A stretch of DNA of 42,997 nucleotides. Origin: Alphaproteobacteria bacterium (GTDB lineage: Bacteria; Pseudomonadota; Alphaproteobacteria; Rhizobiales; Aestuariivirgaceae). The stretch spans positions 1-42,997 of the forward strand of contig JAHEFB010000040.1 in the NCBI GenBank assembly GCA_024640405.1, written 5' to 3'. Position numbers and translations under genes: made by a program. Shown piece after piece: positions 8,833 through 18,802 of the stretch (positions are counted from its first letter, which is position 1; the number at the start of each line of letters is the position of its first letter). The notes under the pieces are model-generated. The model was not told the origin of the DNA. It made no database searches and worked only from the letters and a program-made list of their open reading frames with translations.

Positions 8833-10691
8833 GATGCTTCTCCTCTGGCCAGACGGGAAATATCGTCCAGCAGCGTCAGAACGTTTTGGCCCGCATGTAC
8901 GAACTGCTGCACCCCGGCGGCCGTCAACTGGTCTTCCAGTTGTCCTGGTTTTCCGGCCAGCATAATGCGCCGTGCGCCCTGTTGCACCAGGGTTTGAACC
9001 GCAATTAGCGCGCCATCTTCATAAGCAGCATCGGAAGAACACACGCAGGCGATATCGAGTTTGCTGGCTGAAAATTCCTCAGGTGATCCGGTAACCACAT
9101 CGATGCCTCCGGAAGCCAGCAGGTTGCTCATCCAGGTGGCGCGAAGGGTGAAATCGGCAGGCTTGCCCAGTTCGGCAAGGAATATCCTTGGCCGTGCGCC
9201 GGTTTCCTTCAGGTGGATGTCACTGGCATCACGCAGCGCTTCAAACCCTTCAGACAGCCGGTGTTGCTGCAAGGGCTCGCAGGTCTCCATGCCGGATTTT
9301 AATCCGGTGCCAGCCATGCTCCAGTCCGCCGGGACGCTCATGTCGAGCACTTTTCCGGGCGCTTCGTGAAGGTTCGGAAACTCCGAGACACCGGTGAGCG
9401 GAGTTTTTCGTCTCGCGATATCAAGGTTGCGTGCCACGCGGACCTTATCAATCAGGCTGTGTACCTTTCCGTTGCCCAGGGCGGCCATCATGCCGCCTTG
9501 TGCCTCGATTGCCTGGAAAATTCCCCAACCGGCCCTGGCCAGGTCATGGGTCAGGGCTTCTACATGCCCTGAACCGGCAGTTGCGTCGCGCACCCTGCCA
9601 ACCCGCGACTCTTCAAGCAACAGAGACTGAATGTTGCGGGCCATGCGCCGGGCAAAACTGTCTGGCAGTCCCATTGCATGGGTGAACGGCAACACAGTGA
9701 CACTGTCCGCACCACCGATACCGGCGGCAAAGCTCGCCGTGGTGCCGCGCAACAGGTTTACATGCGGATCGCGCCTCGACATCATGCGCGCGGCGGTCTC
9801 TACGTGTAGTGTGAGCGGCGCCGGAGCCAGCTCCGACACCTCCAGCAACCTTGCCCACAACAGTCTTGCAGCGCGAATTTTGGCAATGGAAACAAACTGA
9901 TCGGCGTCAGCGGTCACCAGCATCGAGATGCGGGCCGCAGCGTCCGCGGGTGCAATGCCGCCTGCCTCAAGCATGCGCAGGTACTCGACCGAAGTGGCAA
10001 GTGCAAAGCCCAGTTCCTGTGCTTCGGAACAACCTGCGCCGTGGTAAACCCGCGTGTCGGCTTGTGCAACCGGTCCCGCATGATCAGCATCGCCGGCAAG
10101 GTTGAACATGTCACCGAACCGGCGGGACAGCTCATCTCGTTCAGTTACCTTGCCGCCATGTGCAAATGCACCGAGCGGGTCCAGGCCAAGCGTCAGCCTG
10201 CAACGCGAAAGATCCAGCCGCCTGCGCTTGTATTCATCCAGTATCAACAGGGCCAGGTCGCGGCCATTGCGTCCGCCATCGAGGCGCAGGTCAATCAGGT
10301 CCAGCTCAACGCCATCAAAAAACCGCTGCAGGCTGCGGCTGTCGGTGATCGCCACACCTGATGCGCCTGCCGAAATACTGCCGGGCGTGACCAGCGAAAT
10401 GCCGGTGGCACCGTTGACCAGATCATCGAGCATCTGCGTGTTGGCGCTCGAGACGTCCGGCATATCGGCCCGTTGCACAAGCGTCCAGGCGTCGGGGGTG
10501 TTGCGTGAGGGAGCGGCGGGCAGAGCAGGCGCTTCGTGGCCGGCAGCATAGACCGGCTCGATGACAATGCCGTCTGCCGTCGCCTTGCGCAATGTTTCGA
10601 ACGGGCGGCCCTTCAGACTTGCCTCGACGAGGGCGCGCCAGTCTTCACGTTCAAGTGCCGGAAACTCGGATGCCAGGTTCAGGTTGGTCAT
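8829..10691 (-). CDS. mutA: Methylmalonyl-CoA mutase, small (non-catalytic) subunit
   Basis: This 620-residue partner of MutB shares the barrel plus cobalamin-like domain layout. The C-terminal domain lacks the DxHxxG cobalamin motif, as expected for the subunit that does not bind B12. Recognisable parts include [38 protein letters not shown] and [19 protein letters not shown]. An upstream ATG at 10721 has no ribosome site; the ATG at 10691 is preceded by a weak GGACC/TGGA and gives the usual family N terminus. It is first in the operon mutA-mutB-ridA. Confidence 0.94.
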   Translation of the reverse strand: MTNLNLASEFPALEREDWRALVEASLKGRPFETLRKATADGIVIEPVYAAGHEAPALPAAPSRNTPDAWTLVQRADMPDVSSANTQMLDDLVNGATGISLVTPGSISAGASGVAITDSRSLQRFFDGVELDLIDLRLDGGRNGRDLALLILDEYKRRRLDLSRCRLTLGLDPLGAFAHGGKVTERDELSRRFGDMFNLAGDADHAGPVAQADTRVYHGAGCSEAQELGFALATSVEYLRMLEAGGIAPADAAARISMLVTADADQFVSIAKIRAARLLWARLLEVSELAPAPLTLHVETAARMMSRRDPHVNLLRGTTASFAAGIGGADSVTVLPFTHAMGLPDSFARRMARNIQSLLLEESRVGRVRDATAGSGHVEALTHDLARAGWGIFQAIEAQGGMMAALGNGKVHSLIDKVRVARNLDIARRKTPLTGVSEFPNLHEAPGKVLDMSVPADWSMAGTGLKSGMETCEPLQQHRLSEGFEALRDASDIHLKETGARPRIFLAELGKPADFTLRATWMSNLLASGGIDVVTGSPEEFSASKLDIACVCSSDAAYEDGALIAVQTLVQQGARRIMLAGKPGQLEDQLTAAGVQQFVHAGQNVLTLLDDISRLARGEAS

Positions 10692-10769
10692 TGTGCGTCC
10701 AGGTCCATTCACATGTTGCATTGCACAATTTTGTAGCGCAGCTTTTGGCCCGCTGCAAATCGACTTTCG

Positions 10770-11159
10770 TCAAAGATATCCGGAAATACCGGGAATTGAG
10801 TTGGCCACGTCCTTCACCAGGTCTTCACCGGCTTTTTCCTTTGCATAGCCCAGTGTCTCTTTGCCGAGCACCTTTATCTGATCCATGTTGAGGCCGGTTG
10901 CCTGTAGTTTGCTGACCGCAGCCAATGGCCCTCCCATCAGCCCGCCGCCCAGCATGCCCAGCAAACCGCCGCCTCTGGCTCCGTCACCGCCATGCAGTTG
11001 CGCCAGTTCGCCGGCACCTGGAATGGCATCGAACAATTGTGTCACCTTGGCCTTGTCGCCTTGTGTCTTGACCAGTGACAGCATAATGCCGGTGGCCTTT
11101 TCGGCAACATCGGGAGCAAGACCGGTTTTTTCAACGATCCGGTCAATCAGATCCTGCAT
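10770..11159 (-). CDS. DUF2780/DUF2267-like small protein
   Basis: This 129-residue protein starts MQDLIDRIVEKTGLAPDVAEKA, a helical unit typical of the DUF2267/DUF2780 group. A glycine-rich centre (GLLGMLGGGLMGG, about residues 62-74) and a C-terminal helix with VLGKETLGYAKEKAGEDLV follow. AAGGAA lies about eight bases before the ATG at 11159; upstream in-frame codons lack this. The function of the family is unknown; stress association is reported for some relatives. It is divergent from the HerA-like ATPase gene across about 100 bp. Confidence 0.75.
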   Translation of the reverse strand: MQDLIDRIVEKTGLAPDVAEKATGIMLSLVKTQGDKAKVTQLFDAIPGAGELAQLHGGDGARGGGLLGMLGGGLMGGPLAAVSKLQATGLNMDQIKVLGKETLGYAKEKAGEDLVKDVANSIPGISGYL

Positions 11160-11263
11160 CAAAGTATTCCTTTTGGTAATTTGCGGTGATAGGCATTGCC
11201 CTTTTGGATGTTGTATAGCAATTTCATGACACACCAACAGTTTTGGCAGGCAGGTAATTCAAA

Positions 11264-12778
11264 ATGAGCGATGGATCGGTTTTTCTGGGGCAGAGTGAAA
11301 AACGCGAGGAGCTGTTCCTGAAGCTCGCCAACCGGCACGGCCTGATTACCGGCGCCACCGGTACCGGCAAGACGGTGACACTTCAGATCCTGGCGGAAGG
11401 GTTTTCCGCTGCCGGCGTTCCGGTATTTGCAGCAGACATCAAAGGCGATCTGTCCGGTATATCACGCGAAGGCGAGCCGAAGGATTTCCTGCTCAAGCGC
11501 GCCAGGACAATCGGCTTCGATGACTATGGTTTCGATGCCTTCCCGACCATCTTCTGGGACCTGTTCGGCAAGCAGGGCCATCCGATCCGCACCACCATCA
11601 CCGAGATGGGGCCGTTGCTGATTTCGCGGCTGATGGGTCTGACCGATGCCCAGGAAGGCGCCTTGAATATCGCGTTCCGCATTGCCGATGAGGAAGGCCT
11701 CTTGCTGCTGGATCTGAAAGACCTGCGTGCAATGTTGTCGGAATTGGCCAATCGCGGCAGCGAACTGACAACTGACTACGGCAATGTGAACTCGCGCACC
11801 ATTGGCGCCATTCAACGCCGGCTGATCGTGCTGGAAGAGCAGGGCGGTGAAAACTTTTTTGGCGAACCGGCCCTCGATATAAAGGACCTTATGCGCACCA
11901 CCCGCGACGGAAAGGGTTACATCAATGTGCTGGCGGCTGACGAGTTGATGCAGTCGCCGCAACTGTATGCCACTTTCCTGTTGTGGCTGATGTCGGAATT
12001 GTTTGAGGAAATGCCTGAGGTCGGCAACCCTGACAAGCCGAAGCTGGTGTTCTTCTTTGATGAAGCCCACCTGTTGTTCAATGAGGCGCCGAAAAGTCTG
12101 TTGACCAAGGTTGAGCAGGTGGTACGCCTGATCAGGTCCAAGGGAGTAGGCGTCTACTTTGTCACCCAGAATCCGCTGGATGTGCCCGATACCGTTCTGG
12201 CGCAGCTCGGCAACCGGGTGCAGCATGCCCTGCGTGCCTTCACGCCGCGCGACCAGAAGGCCGTCAAGGCGGCGGCCACCACGTTCCGCCAGAACCCGGC
12301 ATTCGATACCGAGGAAGTGATTACCCAGCTTGGCGTCGGCGAAGCACTTGTATCGACACTGGACCTGAAAGGTGTGCCGTCAATGGTTGAGCGCACCCTG
12401 ATCCGCCCGCCGTCCAGCCAGATGGGGCCGGTCATGCCGGCTGAACGCACCCAGTCGGTCAGGAACAGCCCGGTCTACGGTCTCTACGATGAGGCCGTTG
12501 ACCGCGAGTCGGCCTACGAAAAACTGCGGGTCAAGGCTGAAAAAGTCGCCGAACAGCAACAAGCCGCCGCCGAGGCCGAGGAAAAGGCCAAGGCAGAAAA
12601 AGCGGCCGCCAAGGAGACTTCGTCACGATCAACGGGACGGTCGAGGCGCACCGATTCCGCCACCGACCGGTTTGTCAAGAACGTTGCCAGCACCGTTGGC
12701 CGTCAGGTCGGAAACATGCTCGTCCGCAACTCCGGGTCGATAGTACGCGGTATTCTCGGCAGCCTGCTGAAGCGCTAA
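11264..12778 (+). CDS. HerA-like DUF853 ATPase
   Basis: This 504-residue P-loop ATPase of the HerA/FtsK superfamily has Walker A GATGTGKT at residues 30-37, Walker [13 protein letters not shown] near 262-273 and downstream [18 protein letters not shown] (sensor/arginine-finger region). Together they identify the DUF853 group often annotated as helicase HerA-like. Family members are thought to be DNA-translocating motors, but the substrate here is unknown. The last 90 residues form an Ala/Glu/Lys-rich, probably coiled linker and a basic tail ending GILGSLLKR. The gene is followed directly by a palindromic repeat and converges on ribB. Confidence 0.9.
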   Translation: MSDGSVFLGQSEKREELFLKLANRHGLITGATGTGKTVTLQILAEGFSAAGVPVFAADIKGDLSGISREGEPKDFLLKRARTIGFDDYGFDAFPTIFWDLFGKQGHPIRTTITEMGPLLISRLMGLTDAQEGALNIAFRIADEEGLLLLDLKDLRAMLSELANRGSELTTDYGNVNSRTIGAIQRRLIVLEEQGGENFFGEPALDIKDLMRTTRDGKGYINVLAADELMQSPQLYATFLLWLMSELFEEMPEVGNPDKPKLVFFFDEAHLLFNEAPKSLLTKVEQVVRLIRSKGVGVYFVTQNPLDVPDTVLAQLGNRVQHALRAFTPRDQKAVKAAATTFRQNPAFDTEEVITQLGVGEALVSTLDLKGVPSMVERTLIRPPSSQMGPVMPAERTQSVRNSPVYGLYDEAVDRESAYEKLRVKAEKVAEQQQAAAEAEEKAKAEKAAAKETSSRSTGRSRRTDSATDRFVKNVASTVGRQVGNMLVRNSGSIVRGILGSLLKR

Positions 12779-12779
12779 A

Positions 12780-12835
12780 GCGCGATCCGAAAAGTGGGAG
12801 CCGGTATTCGGACATATTGCGCGAAAAAGAATACC
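12780..12835. repeat. Hyphomicrobiales-type palindromic intergenic element
   Basis: The core GCGCGATCCGAA ... TTCGGACATATTGCGC surrounds AAGTGGGAGCCGG, a pattern I recognise from many Rhizobiales intergenic regions. A second possible stem pairs GGTATTC (12803-12809) with GAATACC (12829-12835). It fills the gap between convergent genes and may act as a bidirectional transcript end. Confidence 0.7.
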
Positions 12836-12837
12836 AA

Positions 12838-14139
12838 CTAGCTGTCCAGGATAATGGTGTCGGCGATTTCGATGTCAAAACCGGACAGGCCCACATAGTG
12901 CCGTGACCGGCTGGCAATCAGCCTGATGGAGGTTACCGACAGGTCACGCAGTATTTGCGCACCAAGCCCTACATCGCGCCAGCTTTCGGCGCGCGCACGT
13001 GAAGATGCGGTGTCTTCATCCAGGTCGGGCTGACCGAGTTTTGAGGCGGGCACGCCGGCCACGCCTTCGCGCAGATAGATCAGAATACCGCGGCCTTCCT
13101 TGCGGAAGATATTGTAAACCGCGTTCAGCGTGGCACGGTTGCCCAGCACGTCTTCAACCAGGTCCTGCCGGTGCAGCCGTACCGGAATGTCCTTGCCCGA
13201 TGCGATATCGCCGTAGACCAGTGCAAGATGCTGAACAGGATCAAACGAGGTGGAATAGGCAATGCCGTTTGCCGGCCCGGTTGGGGTTTCCACCAGGAAT
13301 TCGCCATCGCGCTCTACCAGGCGCTCGCGCTGCTGGCGATAGGCGATCAGGTCGGCGACGGAGATGATCTTGTAGCCGTGTTCCCGGGCAAACTCCGTGA
13401 CCTGCCGGCCCCGCTTGACCGTTCCGTCATCATTGACCAGTTCACAAATCACCCCGACCGGCGGTTCACCGGCAAGCCGGGCAAGATCAACCGCGGCTTC
13501 CGTGTGGCCGGAGCGCATCAGCACACCGCCGCGCTTGGCGATCAGCGGAAACACGTGCCCTGGCCGCACGAAATCTTCAGCATGCACATTTGCATTGGCC
13601 AGCGCGTGCACCGTGGCACTGCGCTCTTTGGCTGAAATCCCGGTGGTCAGGCCTTCCTTGTAGTCGATGGAAACCGTAAACGCCGTACCCAGCGGGGCAT
13701 CATTGTCTGATACCATCGGGTCCAGCTTGAGGCGCCGTGCGTCCTCGCGCGTCATCGGCGCGCACACGATTCCTGAACCGTGACGCACCATCATGGCCAT
13801 CTGCTCGTTGGTGACCTTGGAGGCAGCAACAATCAGGTCGCCTTCGTTTTCCCGGTCATCATCATCCACCACCACAACCATCTCGCCTGCCTTGATGGCG
13901 GCAATGGCGCTCGCGACGGTATCCAGCGAACTGGTCATGTCTTCTTCTCCTTCAAGGGGCGGCGAGAAATCCGCCGGTCCAACCTTGTTGCGGGTCTGGC
14001 GCTGAATTTTCAAGGCAAGCTCAAGCGACGGTGTTTCGCCCGCCAGAAGTTGCGAGATGCGACCGGCGGAAATATCCAGCGCGCGCGCAAAATCCGCCTT
14101 GGTCGTATCTGCCTGCTTTAGCCATTCATCGAGTTTCAT
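12838..14139 (-). CDS. ribB: 3,4-dihydroxy-2-butanone-4-phosphate synthase with N-terminal HTH and degenerate GTP-cyclohydrolase-II domain
   Basis: RibB makes the four-carbon precursor of riboflavin from ribulose 5-phosphate. In this 433-residue frame, residues 1-60 form an XRE-type helix-turn-helix (KADFARALDISAGRISQLLA). From Met67 the RibB domain begins (DDDDRENEGDLIVAAS; GHVFPLIAKRGG; RSGHTEAAVDLARL). Residues from about 275 on resemble GTP cyclohydrolase II, but the zinc cysteines are absent (the equivalent stretch reads DIPVRLHRQDLVEDVLG), so that activity is unlikely. A strong AAGGAGAAGAAG lies just before Met67 (ATG at 13941), so a 367-residue RibB could also be made from an internal start. 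Convergent with the HerA-like gene. Confidence 0.9.
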   Translation of the reverse strand: MKLDEWLKQADTTKADFARALDISAGRISQLLAGETPSLELALKIQRQTRNKVGPADFSPPLEGEEDMTSSLDTVASAIAAIKAGEMVVVVDDDDRENEGDLIVAASKVTNEQMAMMVRHGSGIVCAPMTREDARRLKLDPMVSDNDAPLGTAFTVSIDYKEGLTTGISAKERSATVHALANANVHAEDFVRPGHVFPLIAKRGGVLMRSGHTEAAVDLARLAGEPPVGVICELVNDDGTVKRGRQVTEFAREHGYKIISVADLIAYRQQRERLVERDGEFLVETPTGPANGIAYSTSFDPVQHLALVYGDIASGKDIPVRLHRQDLVEDVLGNRATLNAVYNIFRKEGRGILIYLREGVAGVPASKLGQPDLDEDTASSRARAESWRDVGLGAQILRDLSVTSIRLIASRSRHYVGLSGFDIEIADTIILDS

Positions 14140-14210
14140 GGCGCAAAGCTTTAGCAGGGCTAAAGGGTGGGGGAAAGGGGGTTGTCAGCTTTGTTTTTTG
14201 TAACCCGGGC

Positions 14211-14241
14211 ACAAAAAACGGAGCCCGTAACGGCTCCGTTT
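14211..14241 (-). terminator. Rho-independent terminator of sodB
   Basis: AACGGAGCC (14217-14225) pairs perfectly with GGCTCCGTT (14232-14240) across a six-base loop. On the minus strand the stem is followed by a run of T (complement of the A-run at 14213-14218). It sits 28 bp after the sodB stop. Confidence 0.88.
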
Positions 14242-14268
14242 CTCAAACTTTGCTGTCGATACCGGCTA

Positions 14269-14868
14269 TCAGGCGGCGGAATGCAACTGCTCGACATATT
14301 CCCAGTTGACCAGGTTGTCGAACCAGGCTTCCAGATATTTCGGGCGCGCATTGCGGTAATCGATGTAATAGGAATGTTCCCACACATCGCAGCCCAGTAT
14401 TGGCGTAGCGCCGTGCATCAGCGGGTTTTCGCCATTGGCGGTTTTCATGACTGCAAGCTTGCCGTCCTTGACGGCCAGCCATGCCCAGCCGGAGCCGAAC
14501 TGCGTCACACCGGCATTGATGAAGTCTTCGCGCATCTTGTCGTAGCCGCCAAGATCGCTGTCCACGGCTTTCTGGAGTGCGCCGGGCAGGCTCTTGCCGC
14601 CGCCGTTTGGTTTCATCCAGTTCCAGAAGTGCAGGTGGTTGTAGTGCTGGCCGACATTATTGACCAATCCGGCATTGCCTTCTTTGAAAGCTGCCTTGCA
14701 GATGTCTTCCAGCGACTTGCCGGCGTGGGGAGAATCCTTCAGCAGGTTGCCGCCATTGGTGACATAGGCCTGGTGATGCTTGTCATGGTGGAATTCCAGG
14801 GTTTCCTTGGACATGTAGGGACCAAGCGCATCATAGGCGTATGGGAGATCAGGAAGTTCGAGAGCCAT
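14269..14868 (-). CDS. sodB: Superoxide dismutase, Fe/Mn family
   Basis: This 199-residue enzyme dismutates superoxide in the cytosol. The N-terminal hairpin has LEFHHDKHHQAYV (first metal histidine at about 27) and QHYNHLHFWNWM (second). The C-terminal domain has FGSGWAWL and DVWEHSYYIDYRNARPKYLEAW with the metal Asp and His. Residue-level Fe versus Mn choice is uncertain; the GCDVWEHSYY context and family comparison favour the Fe/SodB group. It lies 36 bp after gcdH with GGAGG upstream and has its own terminator, so it could be co-transcribed with gcdH. Confidence 0.95.
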   Translation of the reverse strand: MALELPDLPYAYDALGPYMSKETLEFHHDKHHQAYVTNGGNLLKDSPHAGKSLEDICKAAFKEGNAGLVNNVGQHYNHLHFWNWMKPNGGGKSLPGALQKAVDSDLGGYDKMREDFINAGVTQFGSGWAWLAVKDGKLAVMKTANGENPLMHGATPILGCDVWEHSYYIDYRNARPKYLEAWFDNLVNWEYVEQLHSAA

Positions 14869-14904
14869 TGAGTTTAAGCCTCCAGTTTATTGAAAGTTTT
14901 GGTT

Positions 14905-16119
14905 TTAGAAAAATGCCTGAATGCCGGTTTGTGCCCGGCCCAGAATGAGGGCGTGAACATCGTGGGCACCTTCATACGTGTTAACTGTCTCTAGGTTCAC
15001 CATGTGGCGAATGACGTGATACTCGTCGGAGATGCCGTTACCACCGTGCATATCGCGCGCCATCCGGGCTATGTCCAGAGCCTTGCCGCAATTGTTGCGT
15101 TTCAGAATGGAAATCGAGGTTGGCGACAGGCGGCCCGTTTCAAGACCACGTCCCAGCGCCAGGCAGCCGTGCAGGCCAAGCGTGATTTCGGTTTGCATGT
15201 CTGCCAGTTTTTTCTGCACCAGCTGGGTGGCGGCCAGCGGACGGCCGAACTGTTTGCGGTCAAGCGTATACTGCCGTGCCCGGTGCCAGCAGTCTTCAGC
15301 AGCCCCGATCACACCCCAGGCAATGCCGTAGCGCGCCTTGTTGAGGCAGCCGAACGGCCCGGAAAGACCACGGGTGTTCGGCATCAGGGCATCTTCGGGC
15401 ACTTCAACATCGTCAAGCACGATTTCGCCGGTCACCGACGCGCGCAGGGAAAACTTGCCTTCGATCGTCGGCGTCGAAAAGCCCTTCATGCCGCGCTCGA
15501 CGATAAAGCCGTGAATGCCCTCGTCTTCCAGCTTTGCCCAGATTACCGCGATATCGGCGATCGGTGAATTGGTGATCCACATCTTCGACCCGTTGAGCAC
15601 ATAACCCGATGACGTGCGCCTGGCCCGGGTTTTCATGCCGCCGGGATCAGAGCCCGCATCGGGTTCTGTCAGGCCGAAGCAGCCGACCATTTCGCCGGTG
15701 GCGATCTTGGGCAGGTATTTCTGTTTCTGGGCTTCAGAGCCATAGGCTTCAATCGGGTGCATGACGAGCGAGTTCTGTACCGAAATGGCCGAGCGATAGC
15801 CGGAATCAACCCGCTCGATTTCGCGCGCTATCAGGCCATAGGCCACATAGCCCAGCCCCTGGCCGCCATAGGCGGGGTCCGTCATGATGCCCATAAGGCC
15901 AAGCTCGCCTGCCTCGTTCATGATTTCACGGTCGAAGCGCTCTTCGCGGAAAGCCGATTTGACACGCGATGCCAGCTTGTCGTCGGCAAAGTCACGCACA
16001 CTGTCGCGGATCATGCGCTCTTCTTCGGTCAACTGGCCTTCCAGGTCGAGCGGGTCTTCCCAGTTGAAGTCGGCAACCACGGCAGGTTTGGCGGAAATGT
16101 TGTGGGCGGCATCGGACAT
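14905..16119 (-). CDS. gcdH: Glutaryl-CoA dehydrogenase
   Basis: This 404-residue FAD enzyme oxidises and decarboxylates glutaryl-CoA to crotonyl-CoA in lysine, tryptophan and glutarate degradation. It has the full acyl-CoA dehydrogenase fold: [17 protein letters not shown] (FAD/substrate loop), [18 protein letters not shown], and the C-terminal [19 protein letters not shown], where Glu383 is the catalytic base in the position specific to the glutaryl-CoA group. Length and motifs support the specific call over a generic short-chain enzyme. It precedes sodB on the same strand; acyl-CoA oxidation can generate superoxide, but a functional link is inference. Confidence 0.93.
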   Translation of the reverse strand: MSDAAHNISAKPAVVADFNWEDPLDLEGQLTEEERMIRDSVRDFADDKLASRVKSAFREERFDREIMNEAGELGLMGIMTDPAYGGQGLGYVAYGLIAREIERVDSGYRSAISVQNSLVMHPIEAYGSEAQKQKYLPKIATGEMVGCFGLTEPDAGSDPGGMKTRARRTSSGYVLNGSKMWITNSPIADIAVIWAKLEDEGIHGFIVERGMKGFSTPTIEGKFSLRASVTGEIVLDDVEVPEDALMPNTRGLSGPFGCLNKARYGIAWGVIGAAEDCWHRARQYTLDRKQFGRPLAATQLVQKKLADMQTEITLGLHGCLALGRGLETGRLSPTSISILKRNNCGKALDIARMARDMHGGNGISDEYHVIRHMVNLETVNTYEGAHDVHALILGRAQTGIQAFF

Positions 16120-16672
16120 CGTGCGGCCTCCTTTGTGTTACGGATCGGATTTGGCGGCAATGTGCGCTGGATTGAGACGGGTTGCAAGGTTTGTGAAGCA
16201 TCATTTTACCGCCTGGCAGTTGCATCGCCCGTGTGTGCACGCGTCATACCGCCCGTAACAACTGTGCAAAGTACTGTAAGTACCGGTTGCCTGCGCTTTC
16301 CAGAATGAAAAACCTCGGCTAGGGTTGAAAGACGAGACAATGCACATGGTGTATAAGCCAAACTGTCAACACGGTTTCGACTGGAGCAATGAAGAAATTT
16401 ACCGCACCCCCACACGTCGTGCGCGCGCAAGTCGCGGCTGTGCTTGTGATAACGGCGCTGTATGCAGTGTGGTATTTGTGGTTTTGACAATGGAGAACAG
16501 CAATCCTGCGGCAATGATCTGCTGTGGTAGCTTCAGGTCTTGAGCTTTCGACGATCGCAATCCGATTGCGGAGACGGGTCTTTTAAACACGCAATGTTTT
16601 TCACCTGCTGCAGAAAAGATACCCCGTGCACCGCCTCGTTGAAGCAGCAGACAATACCTAGGGCATGATTCA
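16120..16672. other. Long intergenic region upstream of gcdH
   Basis: About 550 bp between gcdH (leftward) and the 3' end of ptrB. It contains one candidate membrane microprotein (16389-16487) and a repeat fragment next to ptrB (16658-16678). The part from 16120 to 16320 should hold the gcdH promoter, but no confident -35/-10 pair was chosen. Other frames look like noise. Confidence 0.5.
16389..16487 (+). CDS. Candidate 32-residue single-helix membrane microprotein
   Basis: The frame reads MKKFTAPPHVVRAQ, then the hydrophobic stretch VAAVLVITALYAVWYLWF, then a stop. This is a Lys-start, one-helix layout seen in small inner-membrane proteins. GGAG lies only two bases before the ATG, which is closer than usual and weakens the call. 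No homologue is recognised. Confidence 0.35.
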   Translation: MKKFTAPPHVVRAQVAAVLVITALYAVWYLWF

Positions 16673-16678
16673 CTAAAT
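16658..16678 (-). repeat. End fragment of the mosaic repeat family
   Basis: CTAGGGCATGATTCACTAAAT matches the end of the 93-bp repeat at 42878 in 19 of 21 positions. The ptrB stop codon (CTA on this strand at 16673) lies inside the matching segment. Confidence 0.6.
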
Positions 16679-18766
16679 CCCCGGCGCTTCCATTTTGTCA
16701 GCCACCATCAAACCAAAGGCATAGACCAGTGCAACTTCCTTCAACCGGTCAAACCGTCCCGGTGAACCGCCGTGACCGGCACCCATCTGGGTTTTCAGCA
16801 ACAGCAGATTGTCGTTGGTTTTCAGCTCACGCAGCCGGGCAACCCATTTGGCAGGTTCCCAGTAGGTGACGCGCGGATCGGTCAGTCCTCCGACAGCCAG
16901 CAGGTTGGGATAGGCCTGCGCTGCCACATTGTCATAGGGGCTATACGAGCGCATGTAATCAAATGCCTCCTCGCTGTCGATCGGATTGCCCCATTCCGGC
17001 CATTCGGGCGGTGTCAGCGGCAGGCTGTCATCCAGCATCGTATTGAGCACATCAACAAACGGCACTTCGGCGATTATGCCCTTGAACAGTTCCGGCGCCA
17101 TGTTGGCGATGGTGCCCATCAGCATGCCGCCGGCACTGCCGCCCTGGGCGACGATATTGCCTTCGCTGGTGAACCCTTCTGTCGCCAGATGCCGCGCAGC
17201 GGTGATGAAGTCGGCAAAGGTGTTCTTCTTGTTCATCATCTTGCCGGCCTTGTACCAGCCATAACCCTTGTCCTTGCCGCCCCTGATATGGGCAATGGCA
17301 TATACAAAACCGCGGTTTGCCAGCGACAGGATGTTGGTATTGAAACTTGACGGTATGGAAATGCCGTACGAGCCGTAACCATACAGCCACGCCGGTGCGG
17401 TTCCGTCCAGCAATGTGTCCTTGTGATAAAGCAGTGAAATCGGCACCAGCTCACCGTCTGCGGCGGTCGCCATGATGCGGCGGGTCACATAATCGGCCGG
17501 GTCATGGCCGGATGGTACGTCCTGCTGCTTGCGCAAGGTGCGCTCGCGGCTGGCCATGTCATAGTCAAATACCTGCGACGGCGTGGTCATCGAGGAATAG
17601 GAAAACCGGATCATGCTGGTATGGAATTCATAGCCGGAAGACATGCCGAGCGAATAGGCTTCCTCATCGAATGAAACCGCATGCTCTTCGCCGGATGCCA
17701 GTTCCCGGACAATGATGCGCGGCAGGCCTTCATGGCGCTCCAGGCGCGCCAGATGATTGGCGAACACAGTGTGGTCGAGGATCAATGTGCCCGGTGTATG
17801 CGGCACCTGGTCTGACCAGTTTTCACGTCCGGGTTGATCGACAGGCGCGGTCACTATTCGAAAGTCTTCCGCGTCATCCGAGTTGGTGAGGATGTAGAGC
17901 TGACCGTGGGCTTCATCCACACTGTACTCGTGGCCGGTCTCGCGTGGCTCGACAATCCGTGGCGGTGCCATGGGGGTTTGCGCGGGGATCAGCCAGCTTT
18001 CCGACGATTGGTGATCATGGCAATCAATGATGATCCAGTCGCCTGACTGGCTCTTGCCGACACTCATGAAAAAGCCCGCATCGGTTTCTTCATGCACCAG
18101 TACGTCTTTGGCGACCGGGCTGCCGACCTCGTGGCGGAACAGCTTTGACGGTCGGTGATTTTCGTCCAGCCGGATGTAGAACACATATTTGCTGTCGGTG
18201 GACCAGACGCCGCCGCCGGCGGTATCGGGAATGATGTCAGCCAGGTTTTCCGATGCGCCGGCCTCACGCAGGACCAGGGTGAAAAACTCCGATCCCTTGT
18301 CGTCGTACCCGAACGCCACCAGCTTGTGGTCAGGCGAGTGCGTTGCACTGGCGATGCGGAAGTATTCCTTGCCGTCCGCTTCCTTGTTGCCGTCCACCAG
18401 GATGGTTTCGTCGCCGCCGCCGTGATTGGTGCGCACAAACAGCGGTTGCTGTCCGCCGGTGATGTACTTCACCCCGTAGGAATAATCGCCATCAGGCGAC
18501 GGAACACTGGAATCATCTTCCTTGATGCGCCCCTTCATCTCTGCAAACAGGGTCTTCTGCAGCTTCTCGGTTGGTGCCATGGTCCGTTCGACCCAGGCAT
18601 TCTCCGCCTCGAGATAGGCTCGAATTTCGCCGTTCAAGACGGCGGGGTCCCGCATCACGTCCTGCCAGTTATCGGCGCGAAGCCAGCCATAGTCATCCGT
18701 CAGGGTGTGGCCGTGAATGTCACGGGATACAGGCTTCTTGACTGCCCGTGGAGGTGTCATTGTCAT
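16673..18766 (-). CDS. ptrB: Oligopeptidase B (S9 prolyl-oligopeptidase family)
   Basis: This 697-residue serine peptidase cleaves short peptides after basic residues, usually in the cytosol. It has an N-terminal beta-propeller (about residues 70-400) and a C-terminal alpha/beta-hydrolase domain. The nucleophile Ser544 is in GGSAGG, the catalytic His665 in GAGHGGSPGRF, and YGYGSYGISIP and HIRGGKDKGYGWYKAGK are oligopeptidase-B hallmarks. No signal peptide is seen. It follows msrB by 36 bp and is the third gene of a maoC-msrB-ptrB cluster. Its 3' end abuts a repeat fragment. Confidence 0.94.
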   Translation of the reverse strand: MTMTPPRAVKKPVSRDIHGHTLTDDYGWLRADNWQDVMRDPAVLNGEIRAYLEAENAWVERTMAPTEKLQKTLFAEMKGRIKEDDSSVPSPDGDYSYGVKYITGGQQPLFVRTNHGGGDETILVDGNKEADGKEYFRIASATHSPDHKLVAFGYDDKGSEFFTLVLREAGASENLADIIPDTAGGGVWSTDSKYVFYIRLDENHRPSKLFRHEVGSPVAKDVLVHEETDAGFFMSVGKSQSGDWIIIDCHDHQSSESWLIPAQTPMAPPRIVEPRETGHEYSVDEAHGQLYILTNSDDAEDFRIVTAPVDQPGRENWSDQVPHTPGTLILDHTVFANHLARLERHEGLPRIIVRELASGEEHAVSFDEEAYSLGMSSGYEFHTSMIRFSYSSMTTPSQVFDYDMASRERTLRKQQDVPSGHDPADYVTRRIMATAADGELVPISLLYHKDTLLDGTAPAWLYGYGSYGISIPSSFNTNILSLANRGFVYAIAHIRGGKDKGYGWYKAGKMMNKKNTFADFITAARHLATEGFTSEGNIVAQGGSAGGMLMGTIANMAPELFKGIIAEVPFVDVLNTMLDDSLPLTPPEWPEWGNPIDSEEAFDYMRSYSPYDNVAAQAYPNLLAVGGLTDPRVTYWEPAKWVARLRELKTNDNLLLLKTQMGAGHGGSPGRFDRLKEVALVYAFGLMVADKMEAPGI

Positions 18767-18802
18767 CGAAAATCCGATTCAGATTTGGGGAACAACCGTA
18801 AT

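Noticed and set aside
11462..12226. Minus-strand open frame of about 254 codons opposite the HerA-like gene
   Set aside because: It lies wholly opposite a gene with clear Walker motifs, has no domain and no ribosome site; it is a codon-bias shadow.
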